DNA from: Dirofilaria immitis
Lineage: Eukaryota; Nematoda; Chromadorea; Rhabditida; Onchocercidae
Reading direction: 5' to 3'
Length of the DNA: 64,000 nt
Assembly (NCBI GenBank): GCA_024305405.1
Contig: JAKNDB010000109.1
Location: 3,534,001 to 3,598,000 of the forward strand
The position numbers and the translations under genes are program-made. Below the pieces are notes generated by a model. It saw nothing but the letters and a program-made list of their open reading frames with translations. It did not search any database and was not told the DNA's origin. The stretch's first letter is position 1, and every line of letters starts with the position of its first letter. This document shows positions 21,504-34,978 of the stretch, piece after piece.

Positions 21504-24296
21504 ATTGATATGAATAATAACTACAAATATGAGTATTTATAAAGATTGTTTCTTTCGAATTTTTTAGATCATCAATTTAAATTATCTGGACTATTTTCAA
21601 ACTAAAAACAGATTCAGGTACTCGCGATTTACAACACTGGAAAAACTAATATTTGATTCAGTTATACATTTTAACTCAAAATGACTTAGTTGATGTTATG
21701 CTTATAGAAACTTTTCCTTATTACCAACAACATGAATCACAATGTATTAAAATATAAAGTGAGATTTGAAAGACCGAGTACTAGCACTATTACACACACT
21801 AAGTGTGGCTCTCGGAATAGAACCCGTGGTTAAAATAATAAGTCAAATATGAAATATAGTTCTAAAAAAAAAGAAAAAACAAGAAATGAGCTTTCGGGAA
21901 GAAGTGTGAGTTGCCCTCTTGTTGAGAAAAAAAAAAAACGCTCAAACTGAGTGAATAAGTTGACGTTGATACTGAGAAGTTGATATTATCGTTTGATATG
22001 TTAAAAATTAAATTTATTAATATCCAAAATAGCTCCTTTTTCGAAGAAAGAAAATTGTTTCATCGAGGAAAAATGATGATTCAAAAATACAGCGTCAAAG
22101 TGTCTGAGAGAAAAATGAAAGAAGCAATGACAAATGTTCCTAAGTCTTTAGCTAAACTGAGATTAAACATGTGCGCTTGCGTTAAGTTTGTGACAGTATC
22201 AACAATAAAACAGCTTTTTATCAATCACCATTTTCCGAGCATGATCAATTTTTAAGCACTCTCTCATTTCTAAGTGACTGATTGACTTGCTCACCTAGAA
22301 TACGAAATTCTAACCTTATCGGGGAAAATTGAAGGCCTTAAATTTTTGAATGACGGATTATTCCAGTAGGTAATACAAAGAAATATACATTTTCCATTAA
22401 TCGCTTTCGAGGAGTTATGCACGTTTTTTCTGTTAGTCTATTAGCTCTCTTCATCAATACAGCAATCGATTCTTAACTTTATTCAGGCAAAAACTTTCAC
22501 AAAAATACTTCTGCTCGTGTGAAGAGGAGCCTAGAAATGATGTATTCTCGACTGACGGTTTGTTTGTGAAGTCACACCAGTTTTTTAGCTTTCCTTTCTT
22601 TGCTGTTCTCTGCATGTACAAATAATTTTCCAGCTACTCATCTCCAGAATATTTCAAATGAAGAGCATAAAAATAGCGAATTCCAGTCATACAATTTCTC
22701 AGTAGCTTTGCAGTTTTCCAATACACCTGTTTCCTTCATCTTTCAGGTTCTTTGAACACTGTCAAATAAACAAGAATTTTACGATAAGAATTCTTGAAGC
22801 AGATGAGAGAGGGAGAATGGAAGAGAAAAGAGAAATTATTCCATATTTGATCTCTCGAAAAACTTGAAAAGTTTTTTTCTGCTGTTGCGAACAACGATGA
22901 ACATCAAAGCCGACTTTTTAATAACTTGAGTTTCAAAAGATTTCAAAAGATGGAATTTTATTATTAGTGAGCAAATAATTTGGAGCATAAACAGCTTTCA
23001 AGGTTCCAAGTTTTAATTCAGCGGATTAGTTCATGGGGTAACAATTAATTTTAAGCAACAAAAATATATGGTAAGAAAGAAATCTCTGGTATAGCTCTTT
23101 AGTTAGAGTGAGAGCATACATTTGTAGAGTTATTGAAATTATTCTTATAATCGTGGAATATAGTGTTTGGGAAAGGAGGAGTCATGAATTCGAGACGTTT
23201 TGTAAGGAAAAATGGTGTTGTTCCCTTGGAATCATAAACACATCTCATGGGAATTGAAAAACTTTTTAAACGTTGAAAAATCCTTGCAAGATAGTGGTAT
23301 CGATTATTAATTTTGCTTAAAATTTAAAATCTGCAAGATTCCTGGAAAAAAAAAACTTGGCGAATCAGCGAGCTTGTGAGGTATTGAAATTCGTATACCG
23401 TGATAAATTCTTATCAAAAAAACAGATACAGGATTATTGATCATAGTCCCTTTCATTAAAATTTCATTATTGCTGTTTCTGTAACTCAAAGAAGATGGAT
23501 GTTGATAGCATGAAAAGATATATAAGCTGAAATAGACCTTTAGTAGTTTAGTTTGTGCTTTTGAAGAAAACTTGAAATTACAAAGTTATTCAGAAAATTT
23601 TGTGAAATGAAAGTTTTAATCATTCAATTGAAATCCTTAAGAATGAAATTTTTATTGCATTAGTAAATTAGCATATTAAGTAGATGATAGATTAGGCTTA
23701 AGCAACGTCTTTCAGGTTTTACTGTAGTCAGATTGACTTCTTCTTCATTCTAATTAAGTGAATATCATCTTTCTAGGAACACCGTTTATGTCTATCCTTA
23801 AACATGAAAAAGTAATGAAGCACTTCTCACTCTCAATCAGTAGTGACGTTTGTTCCGTAATATTCTCACTTTAGGTTTCTGGAATTTTCCTGAGACACTG
23901 AAAACAATATATTTTATAACTTGGAGACATATTCAACATTCTTTTATTCAACAAGCACGAGAGGTGGCAGGTGAAGACATAGGGTCAAGCTAGATGAACA
24001 GGTCTTTCCATTCTTGTTGGTTTTTCACTAATGTCTGTACTAATTTATAATATTTGCAAGATAATTTATTTTAATCTTCTTGCATTTTAATCCAATAAAA
24101 CTAACGTTCTGGGAAATGAAGAAGCTACACATATTACTCCGACATTTTTGATACATTTTGACTATACCTTTCTTTTTGCTTTTTAGTAAGTTTTCTACTT
24201 ACCGTTTAAATTTCTCCCACAAAACTTTTGAGTGCCCTGTTTAATTTATATTTACAGTACTCTTTGCTGCTTACTTTTCTTTGATTAATTACAGAT
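21504..24296. other. Intergenic region upstream of sad-1
   Basis: No gene is supported. A 91-codon frame at 21980-22255 is Lys/Met-rich and has no splice or start context. The region presumably contains the sad-1 promoter, which I cannot delimit. Confidence 0.45.
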
Positions 24297-27200
24297 ATGA
24301 CAGCGGCAAGTAATGGTAACGCAACAAATACAACTGTGGTAACAGCGTTATCCCACCAAACGCAATATTGTGGACCGTATAAAATAGAAAAACACTTGGG
24401 AAAGGTCAGACGGGTATGTTCTTCAAGCTTTACATTCTTTTTTATTTAAGCTAACTCATCTTTGTCCTATAATCAAGAACTATATGAAAATTCTGTTATA
24501 TAGATAAAATTTTGAAACGGTAGTTTCAAATCCTATTGAATATGAATTTTTAGATTTGCACTCGTCGCTAAGTACGTAGTATTGCAAATTTATACATTTA
24601 CAAGGCTATGCTATGTCGATCAGTTCTTTTATACTTTAATATTAGACAAATAAACAGACAGTTTAAGTAAAGATCCCAAAACTCATTATGCATCGAACAA
24701 AACGCATTGAATACAACTACACAAATAATTTATGATATAAATACCTTAGTAATTAGTATTTTTATTCAAGTTAGAAGGAACAATTCTTAGTCTCTTTCCT
24801 CTAAATGTCAGCAATTGAAAACTGATCCAATCTCTTCAGGAAGGAAGAGGTGTACAGTCATCGTGACCTAATCATTGTATATTGAGATTTAGAATCATGT
24901 AGACAATGTTTTACATTGAGAACAACTTTATCTTTCACTTGGTTTTCTTTAATCGTTTGCGTATGGTATTTCTCTTAAAATGGTGGAATTCTTGAACTTT
25001 ATTTTCGTGCCCAGCTAATTTAAAGTCATGGTAAGGATTTAACGATGGGTGCATCATTTAATGCTTTCTAAAATTGGTAGAGTTATGCTACTACAACAAA
25101 AAGTTATAAGTAGAGAATCTTTTACCCTCCTGATCGTATGGAGTCATGGGATGGTGACTGTTGAGTAAAGTTCAAAGTCGTTTCATTTTAACAGAATCTG
25201 AATTTGTAAGTATTTCAGCAATTTAATGAAAATTATTAATGTAGAGCGTGAGAGAAATATAGGAGTGACTGGCAGGAATTAGGGAAAATAGAAAACAAGA
25301 GAAATTGAAAGTGTAAAGTAAGAAATAGGAGATTGTAGTCACTTTGGAAAGTTTTATTCTAAGGTTTAGAAGTGTGGGAGGATACTCTCTAAAATTATTA
25401 AATGAAATCATATTGTTATTGGGATGGATTTAAGACATTGACCCCTTAGAGGTTACGTGGGAATGAACAAGAACAAGTATATGAAGATTTTATCATCGAT
25501 ATTGCATTTAAACATACTCTTTTAGTTAAAAAAAAATCTTTAGTAATTAGGATACTTCAATTGTACAAATAAAAACTTCTTAAAAATCACTTTGTAATAG
25601 TTTTATTTACCGGATCTCAGTGACGATGTCACTTCAAACCAAGTAAACAGTCCTATATAGACATTTTGAAAGAGATTAATCTTTTTAACCACTAGTAGAA
25701 TAAATCGGCTACAGTATAATGTATTAATTTTTGAAAGAAATAAAGTGACTAAAGAATTTTGGAAGTTAATATCTATGTTTTATTATATACTAATTGAAAC
25801 GAGTAGATCATTTGATTAAGGGATATATGCAAATTTCATTTTAATCAGGTGGAAAATGCTTTTTTTTCTTTCATCAAATTTATGCTCGTTCTGCTCCTTG
25901 CATTTATTTTTTACTCATATGCTTCCGGTTACTACAAAATATTATGTGGGAGAAATGAGCTTAGCAAGACACAACACCTCCAGCTGCATCGTTGACTTTT
26001 TCCTCTATGGATCATCAATGTCTTACACTGACTGTTTTATCAATTATGATGGGTATGTATGAAATTAGATAATGAAAGAAAATTCATATCCAAAAATATG
26101 ATGATTTATATGCCGCTTCCCTTCGAATGAAATAATTACATTCGACTTAAAACTATTTTGTTTAACAGTTAGTACCGATCATCTTGCTATATGTCTTCTA
26201 TGTCCATTAGTCTAAATAATCACTGCTAACACTTTCTCTTAAAATTGTCTTATGTAACTTCGGATCGTTAATTTACGGATCGAGCCAGTAATCTAACTCA
26301 CAGTAACATTTTAATTTCTTTTATTTACTTGGAATTGGCGATTTAAGCTGTATTTACTATAAATACATCCTTTCTTATAGTTGTTCTCGATTTTTATTGA
26401 TTTCGAAATTTTAATATTAGATAATTTTATCCTGCATAATTAAATTAAATAATACGTATCAATTTTCATTTTCCTGAAAACTCGTTAAACATTGCCATAG
26501 TATTAATATCAATCAAATCTAACATTCAATGACTATTTAAAATCAATTTTCGTGATCTTTTCAGTTCTTTATTATTTCTTTCGGCAGTAAGATCTTACTT
26601 TATCTCATAAGACAAGAAACTTTTTAAATATTGATTCAGTAAAACAGCGGTCGTTGATTTGAAAATTCAAATGAGAAAACACAACTGACGATCTAAGCAG
26701 TCAAATTGCACACGCTTCAGCACTAGTGTATTGCTGAATCATCATTACACTGTATGTTATAAAAAATTTATGAAGGGAACTTCTAAGATATAAAAGCTAC
26801 AATAAAATAAAAAAATCTTACTTTAATCATTTCACATATAATGCATAAACTGGCGAAATAACGAATCAGATATATGACGTCATAAAGCCACATTTTGTTT
26901 CTCAAACTGTCGAACAATTTCACTACGGCATATGATACAAAAATTAAGTTGAAAAAAAAAGAAACTAAACGAATTGTTGAATATCTGAGATTAGATAAAT
27001 GGGCTGAAATATAAGCAGTTAACGACGGAATGCAATGAGAAAGTTAATTTGCGCACAAGATCCAGAATGTATTTTTGCTTGATAGTACGCTCCAAAATTA
27101 GTTAAATATATGGGTGTGGGTGACATTTTTGAAAATTAAAAGTCACCAATACATTCATAAAAAAAAAAGGGATTTTTAGCGCGATTTTCCAGTAGTTTCG

Positions 27201-30200
27201 TATCGTTTCGTAAGAAAACACTGAAAAAGCGAGAAGTGTAAAATATGATAAATTATTATCAATGGCCAACGACTGATGAGGCAGAAATGATCGTATAGCA
27301 AGCAATAGCCGTGTTAAGTATTATAAACGTAAAAGACGGTTTTTGAATGTATATTGATAAGTCTCGAAGAAGCGGAGGAATGAAAGAGAGAGGAGAAGAG
27401 TATAGGAAGAGCTTCGGTGTCATTTCATCTTTTTCATTAGTCTTTAGTGGATCGCTTACTTACTGTCCTTCATAGCGTTTAATGAAAAGAACCGGTAGAA
27501 ACTATTGATTTTAAGTGGCATTTACTTTTAGTAGCTCCTTCATAATTTTTATAAACAACCTTTCTTACTCTTTCTTATAAGAAGAATCAGTGAAATGAAA
27601 TACTATTAATTTTCTATGCAATCTCAATAAAATATTATCCGGTAAGCCAATGCAGAACTTCGAACCTAGCTCATTATTTCTAAAAATTAAAAAGGAAAAA
27701 GTTATCCTAAATCAGCAGATACCATGAAAAAGATTAAAAAATCGAAAAATTCAAAAAAGAATTAAAAAGAGAATACTAATGTATGGTGCTACAACAGCGT
27801 TTAAAACTGAAATTAAAGAGAATATCGGGTGACAAGTTAAAAATGGGTGTAAACTCACCTCTGTTCTTTCCAGTTAAAAACAGGTTATGTGAACTCAGCA
27901 TTTTATTCATTTTATGTATAAATTCGACTCAATCATGGAGCACAAAAAGCATCAGCGTGACACTTGACAAGAAATTAAATTTAAAAACATCAAAGATTTA
28001 TAAGAGGAGGTTCGTTGACCTTTGATTTATGCAGGTTTCAGGTCTTGTAAAGACTGGAATACACTGTGTCACCGGTCGCAAAGTTGCTGTAAAATTGTCA
28101 ATAAAGAGAAACTTAGTGAATCCGTCCTTCAGAAGGTTGGTTTATGAGTTATGGAATATGATTTCGAGAGGGTTTTTAAATTCAATTTAAAGATCTCACA
28201 CAAACCATAATCCCAACTTTTTAACACTTAGAAATTTTTGTCTTGGCTGAAGTTTTTAACTGTGACGGCTCTTAACAGTGATGCTTTATTAGAAAGATAA
28301 AACATTTGAAACGCGAATAAAACGAAGTTAAACCACCGAATCCAACTAACGGGTGAAATGGAATTCTTTGATGACTGTTATCATTAGTCTCATTGAAAGT
28401 ATTCCATGTATGATGAAATTACTACAGGAAATTATTCTCTACTGAATTATTAGTTTTATGCTAATCTTTTTGCATATGAAAATTAATGGAATAAGAATGG
28501 AAATTATGAAGGAATTTCCACATGAAAATTTCTCCTTGAAATTCTATATTTGCTAGTAATTTTTGTTCATATTTTAATGAATAGTAGAAAGGTGATAAGT
28601 GTATTGCAGGTGGAACGAGAGATTGCAATAATGAAATTAATTGAACATCCAAATGTGCTTCATCTTTACGATGTTTATGAAAATAAGAAATATTTGTCAG
28701 TTTCTCAAAATGCTTTATCATGCTTTTTTCAAGGTTTTCGATATCCAAAATAATCAGTGCGACTGCTATTTTTTTAAAGGACATAATTGAATATGAAAAA
28801 TCAATTCTTTTCCTATTTTTGCAAAGCTTGCTATTTATGGAAAAGCTTATCTTTGGAAAAAGATTTCTTACATTCTTTTTTTTCAAACTAATTCAAGAAT
28901 TAGTTTGTTTGAAAATTTATAACAAAGTTTTGATAGATATTTATTGCTCGAACATGTTAATGGTGGTGAATTATTTGATTATCTGGTCCGAAAAGGCCGC
29001 TTGATGGCCAAAGAAGCACGAAAATTTTTTCGGCAAATTATTTCGGCGCTGGATTTCTGTCACGCTCATAATATATGGTTTGTAAAATGCATTACAATAA
29101 GAGAGAGTTGGTTAAATATTATCAAGCTTCTGTCAATTTTTGGCTTTTTAGACACTAAGAGAATATTGTCCGAAAATAGTGCTGACTAGTATTTAATAAT
29201 TTATTTCATTTTTATCTTTGCGTATATGCTAGTTTGACATGACATTGACAATTAACTGTATTGATGGCCAGACAATATTAGAGCGTCGTTAGAAATAAAT
29301 TGATATGAATTTACTTATCGATAACAGTTGGTGATTTTTGTGCATAGAATGAACAGAATGTCTGATGCGAATAATTTAATATTTTCATCCGGTATAAACT
29401 ATTGAAGAAGAGTAGTGAAGTAAAAGGATGTGCTTATATTGAATTTAATAGTATTAATTAGCTGCAGCTGATATGGCACGTGCAGGCATGTTTTCAATAA
29501 GATTTAGAAATTTCTACATTTCTAAAAGTTGCATTTACAAATTTTACATAACATTTATTTTTCAGTCATCGAGATCTAAAGCCTGAAAATTTGCTTTTGG
29601 ATGATCGAAACAATATTAAGGTTTGTTTTCAAAAATATACACGTCATTTTTAGCGATTGTACAGCTCTTCTTATTTTCTCCGATTATTAGCACGCTAGTA
29701 TCAGCTATGCCTCTGCGTCAAAGTTCCGCTAATTCTTACGGCATGAAGTTTGCAGCTGTTTTGATTATCCTTAGCTTTTGAATATCTCTTTTCTCCTCTC
29801 CTTTCAAACATAGTGTATTTAATCCGTTTCTGTTACAATGAAAAAGTCAAGTAGAGGCATTTCAGGTTGCTGATTTTGGGATGGCATCCTTACAAGTTGA
29901 AGGTTCAATGCTTGAAACGAGTTGCGGGTCTCCACATTATGCTTGTCCAGAAGTTATACGGGTATTTAAATTCAGATATTCAAACAAATTTCATGAAAGT
30001 TTGTCAATTATCATGTAATTTTGCAGAATATACCTTTTTATATTATCTATTTTGAAATTTTAAAACTTTTTGTGGAAATTAATATCTTTGGTAAAATTTC
30101 TTTTTGTGGAAATTGATATCTTTGGTAAAATTTTTGATATTTTATTAATACTAATGATTTGTAAAAATTGTGTGGAATTTAATTTTTGATATTTAATAGG

Positions 30201-33200
30201 AAATATCAAGACTGACATAACGGAAGCCAAGAATTAATTCCCTGGAAAATTCAAAATATATTATTTCTAGGGAGAAAAATACGATGGTCGAAAAGCCGAT
30301 GTTTGGTCCTGTGGTGTTATTTTATACGCTTTATTAGTTGTCAGTTTGCTTATTTTAGCAATCAATATCATTATTTTTATTAGCAAATAGTGGTAGCATT
30401 TGTTACTCTCAATAAGTTCATTTCTATGAAATTATTATTGCAATAAATTAAATAAATGTTCATTTAATTGGATCCTTTGGTTCAAACATTTTATAGGGTG
30501 CTTTGCCTTTTGACGATGATAATCTGCGTAATTTGTTAGAAAAAGTCAAGAAAGGTGTTTTCCATATTCCCCATTTCGTTCCAGCTGATTGCCAAAATCT
30601 TCTCAGGACAATGATCGAAGTTGATCCACAAAAGAGGCTTTCTGTAAGATATTATTCCCGGACTCATTTCATTTCCAAAAGTATTTCTGAAAACTATTCG
30701 ATTTTTATTTCGTGATAAAATAAACTATATTCAAATTAAAACAATAAATATCTGTGTGTTTAATCTATAGTTGAACGAAGTATTCAAACATCCGTGGGTT
30801 GCTGATAATTCAAAAGCTGAAATTGAACTTGAATTACCAATGGCGCAAGTTGTACAAGTAATTTCTTATGTTTTTTAAATTACAGTTTCTACAATAAAAG
30901 CAGTTATGAAACTTTGTAAAAGTCATTAAGTGAAGCCAATCCCATCAAAAAAATTTTTCAGACTTATATAATTCCTAGCGAAGAAAATATTGATTCAGAT
31001 GTCTTTCGACATATGACTAATCTGGGATGTTTCAAGGATAAGGAAAAACTGATCCGAGAACTATTATCTCCAAGGCATCTATACAAAATAATTTCTTTTT
31101 TTTCATTATTCTTTGTTTTTAATGCGATCAAGATTTCTTTTTATATCATTAATCTGTATGAAGACCTTTAGATTTGAAGAAAAAATTAGGTTGTTGCAGG
31201 CATAATACAGAGAAAATGGTTTATTTCTTGTTGTTAGATCGGAAAAGGCGTAAACCTGCACATGAAGATGAAACGGAGGTGCTTTTTTTGCAACTTTGGA
31301 ATTATGTTTTTCAGAAAAATATTTATGTAGTAATCAATAGTAGTTGGTAATTTAAATAATGTTCAAAACTGGGCAAAAACAATACAGTTTTTCAGGTTAT
31401 CCTTCGTGGTTCTAGTATTCATCATGATCCACCACGAAAACGTACCGATTCTTCTAGACCCTCTAGATATCCATTTGGTTCAATCAGTGAAGGATCGCCG
31501 ATCAATCCTCGAAAAACATACGGGTACTAAGATTATCTATTGAATTCTTTGGTTCTTAAAATTTGGCTTTAATTGCGCTAATCTTCTTATCTTTTTTTTT
31601 ACTTTACATGAGAGAAAACATTTAAGACGATATAGCCGAGGTAGACATTGCTCACTTGGTGGATCGCCAAATGGTTCGACTCGCTCATCACCTCGTGGAT
31701 CGCTTAGTGGTAGTATTGGTCCTCTAGCGCCATCTTCACGACAATCTGTAGTGCTGTTTCACAGCAAGTTGAAGAACATGGAAGGCTTGTTTTAATGAAC
31801 AATTTACGGGACTTCAAATCATAAATAAAAATTTCGGAAATCTAAAGACGTTAAATTATGGTGGAATATTTAGAATTTCGGCGCGTGTTAGCAACTATCA
31901 TTATTATACTCAACCAGTTGATCCGGAAGCATTGGCTGCTGCTGCAAGACGAGCGCGCACTAATATCGATAACAAGGTTTAATATTCATTCAAGTTGCTG
32001 CAATCATTATTCTTTTGATTATCATGAAGTTGAAAATTTTAGGAAATTGTATTCGCATCCATTTATGGCAGCTGACTTTTGTGTTTAGTTCGTATGAAAA
32101 ATTATCCGCTAGTACTAAGCAGTATTTTTAATGAATGAGAATTATTTTTAGCACCTTCAAAGGAGTCCTCGACATTCACATGCTGCTTCAAAAATGACGC
32201 CTGAAACAAGAATAAGTTCAAGTTCGAGTATGGGTTCTGCAAACACATCCACAAACAGTCTAAGTATGAGAACAGTTTTATTATGAATAATTATTTTGTT
32301 TCACAAAATATCCTTTGCTCTATATAGGTAGCACAGTTAGTACTTCAAGACCGTGGCGACGATTATCGAATATCAAAAACTCTCTGTTAGGAACACCACG
32401 ATTTCATCGTAGAAAACTGAGTAGTGGAAGTAGCGGAACTGGAGAGAGTGATTCTGAAGAAAACCAAACGTTGGAATCATCCGAGTAAGTGATTTTAATG
32501 CACCCAACGTACTAGTTGTTATTGCTTGCATGCAATTAATCATTTGTAATCCAATACTGCTAATGAACTGAATTTGTGAAATTTTTCAAAGTTGATTTAG
32601 CAAATATTGACTGATTTTAATCATTTGATTAAAATTTTCCCCATCGATTTTTTTCTATCGGAAAAAACTTCCTGTTTGGAATACTTTCTAATTTGAATGT
32701 TAATTTTCATTTGTCCTTTTAGTCTAGTGAAGAAATCATGGTTTGGATCACTTGCATCAAATGTAAGTATTGAGCGAAATGATATCCAAATAATACCCGC
32801 TCATGGAAAGACAGTGAATGCTATCAAAGCCGAACTTATACGCGCTTTCCTAACGGTCTGTGAACAAATTTTGAAATTTACCAATTTTAAAGTTAATAAC
32901 TGCTCCTTGATGAAAGTCACAAGAATAGTGAGAAGTTTTTTGTATAACCATGCTATTGGAAGATATTTATGCCAAAATAAAATTTTCATAAGCTAGGTAA
33001 TCAGACAAAACGTGTTCAGTTTTGATTGTATCTTTCTATTCGTTATCGCGGCAACATTGTTTTAGATCCATGAACTTAGCCATTCGGTTGTTGGTCAGAA
33101 TTCATTTCGCGTTGAGTACAGACGTGGGCCAACTGTTGGTGGTAGTGTTTTTTCAAGAGGTGTGAAAATGCAGGTAAGTTGATTTGACTTGAAAAATAAA

Positions 33201-34978
33201 AATTATTTACTTTTTAAATATTATTCTTTCTTAGGTAGATATTGTACAAGCTGCCCATATAGCAGCGTCAAATGAAGAAACTCCTATGTATGTAGTCCAG
33301 TTTGTACTTCTTGCTGGTCCAGTCAGACGATTCAGGAGACTTGTTGACCATCTCACAGCTATTTTGCAAGCATTTCAACAAAGGTATTGGTACTATGTTT
33401 TTCAGTCTTTTAGAGTCATAATAAATAACATAGGATACAATGATGGGAGTAAGCAAATGTGTTAAGCAGTAATCATTAACAAGTTAATCAGAAGTTCTTT
33501 AGCAACTAATTTGCTGCTGTGATAGTTCAGGTCCGATAGAAGCATAACACTGATGGTGCGCCCTAGAAGGCTTTCCGATTCGAGTGTTAGCAGCGCCTGT
33601 TCTGATTCAGATTCCAATGCAGCTGCAACAATTCCACATGTCAGAAGTCAGACTGCGGTATGACTCCTCTGCTGCTCTTTAATCTTGTTTTATAGGTCAC
33701 ATTTAGTTATTACTTGAAATTTATCACTTATTATTTCAGGAAAGAGTTGAAACAAATTCCACACTTGATACATATGCTTTACGCTCAGCAAGTGATGTGC
33801 GACATGTACAACCATCTGGAAACGATTTAGCTTATCAAAGATCTCGAAAAACATCTTGACAGGTACTTATTTAGTTTTGAATTTTTGTGGAATTTGTTAA
33901 TTCTAGAAAAAATGAATGGATGCTTTACTTTTCCGTTTTTTTTCTGTTCTGATGACAGCGTGAGTATATTTGTAGAAACTCTAAATTGTGTTATTAGCCA
34001 GCGTATTCTGAAATCTGCTCGCTCATGTTCGTTACCTTTGTTTACTCAGATTCAATGTATGCGCAATTATATTTTCAGTATTGCTGTTATTGTTTATTTC
34101 AAGATTTAAATAGCAGAAAGAATTCTATATTAGTATATTTGCATGATCGCACTGATATGTTTCTTAGGATCTTCCCATCTCTTTTTGTTTGTAAATATAA
34201 AGATGAGAGAAATGTATCACTTATAGACTGCTGAATAAAGTATCTGATAGAGGTCTGCTTATCCAAGATTGATAATAATTTTCATAATACTCGGACTTTA
34301 AATGCTTAATTTCCTATTGTACTTGTAGCTATTATACTTGTAGACTCTTAGTTTTAAAATTTCATCAACTATTATACTTGCAGACTTTCGGTTTTAAAAC
34401 TTTCTCTTATTTTAGCTTATTTAAAATCGCCGGTGCCACGTAGGCGAAATCCATCGCTGATACTGAATGAAGGAGGAACTCATATGATAACAGGATCGGG
34501 AACTGATGTTGGAAAAACACGCCAAGGGTCGATCGGTGCAGGAGTTGTAGCTATAGGAGATGCAAGCGAACATAGTACGCAATCAACGCGAAATTTCCTC
34601 GCATGCAGTGCTTCTGCTGATGAGCGTTCACCTGCAAGGTGAGCGTAACTCATATGCATGTTGATGTTGATGTCGATTGACATCATATAATATATATGTG
34701 AAGTCCTACTTAATCACTCTGTATAAGATTATCTTTATGAACTTCTTTAAATTCGTAAATTCTCGAATTATGAAAATTAGCGAAGAATGTATCAAAAGCA
34801 AATGTAAATTTTTCATTTTGTCCTCTATTGCACCAACTATTTTGGATCATATTATTCTTGTTCTAGCGCGCGTAATATCGAAAGTCGCTCTCAGCCCAGT
34901 ACACCCAAACAGCCGCTGACACCCTCATGTCGGCAGCGAACTTCGCAAATTCCTGTTCTCAAGTCTGACAATTTTTGA
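24297..34978 (+). CDS. sad-1: SAD-1 / BRSK serine/threonine kinase, 23 exons
   Basis: SAD kinases are AMPK-related kinases that control neuronal polarity and presynaptic assembly. Exon starts: 24297, 28042, 28610, 28937, 29566, 29866, 30271, 30497, 30771, 30962, 31200, 31396, 31627, 31874, 32152, 32328, 32723, 33066, 33235, 33531, 33740, 34416 and 34867; stop at 34978. After four one-base repairs it encodes 900 aa. The kinase domain is about residues 27-280, with Lys57 in VAVK, Asp150 in CHRDLKPEN, Asp168 in ADFGM and the LKB1-site Thr183 in [15 protein letters not shown]. Next come a UBA-like segment ([15 protein letters not shown]), a Ser/Arg/Pro-rich linker, and a KA1-type C-terminal region ([54 protein letters not shown]). 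The defects are G2 at 24404-24405 (glycine loop GKGQTG), A4 at 28091-28094 (straight after Lys57), A3 at 32460-32462 and A5 at 33847-33851. Intron 10 has a GC donor. Exon 1 starts 2 nt after an unpaired acceptor. Intron 1 is 3.6 kb. Confidence 0.97.
24414..28041 (+). other. First intron of sad-1
   Basis: This 3.6-kb intron sits between the N-terminal exon and the rest of the kinase domain. No nested gene is supported; open frames inside are AT-biased. A frame at 27783-28025 ends just before exon 2 and lacks splice support as an alternative exon. Confidence 0.6.
30067..30135. repeat. 34-bp tandem duplication in a sad-1 intron
   Basis: Two adjacent copies of a unit starting TTTTTGTGGAAATT differ at one internal position. 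They lie in intron 6. Confidence 0.75.
34331..34404. repeat. 40-bp tandem duplication near the end of sad-1
   Basis: ATTATACTTG(T/C)AGACT and a GTTTTAAAA tail occur twice, 40 bp apart, just before the acceptor of exon 22. The second copy supplies the T-rich tract leading into that acceptor. Confidence 0.7.

Noticed and set aside
28879..28902. Perfect 11-bp palindrome CAAACTAATTC with a two-base centre
   Set aside because: Short inverted repeat inside a sad-1 intron, within chance expectation for this composition, with no further structure.
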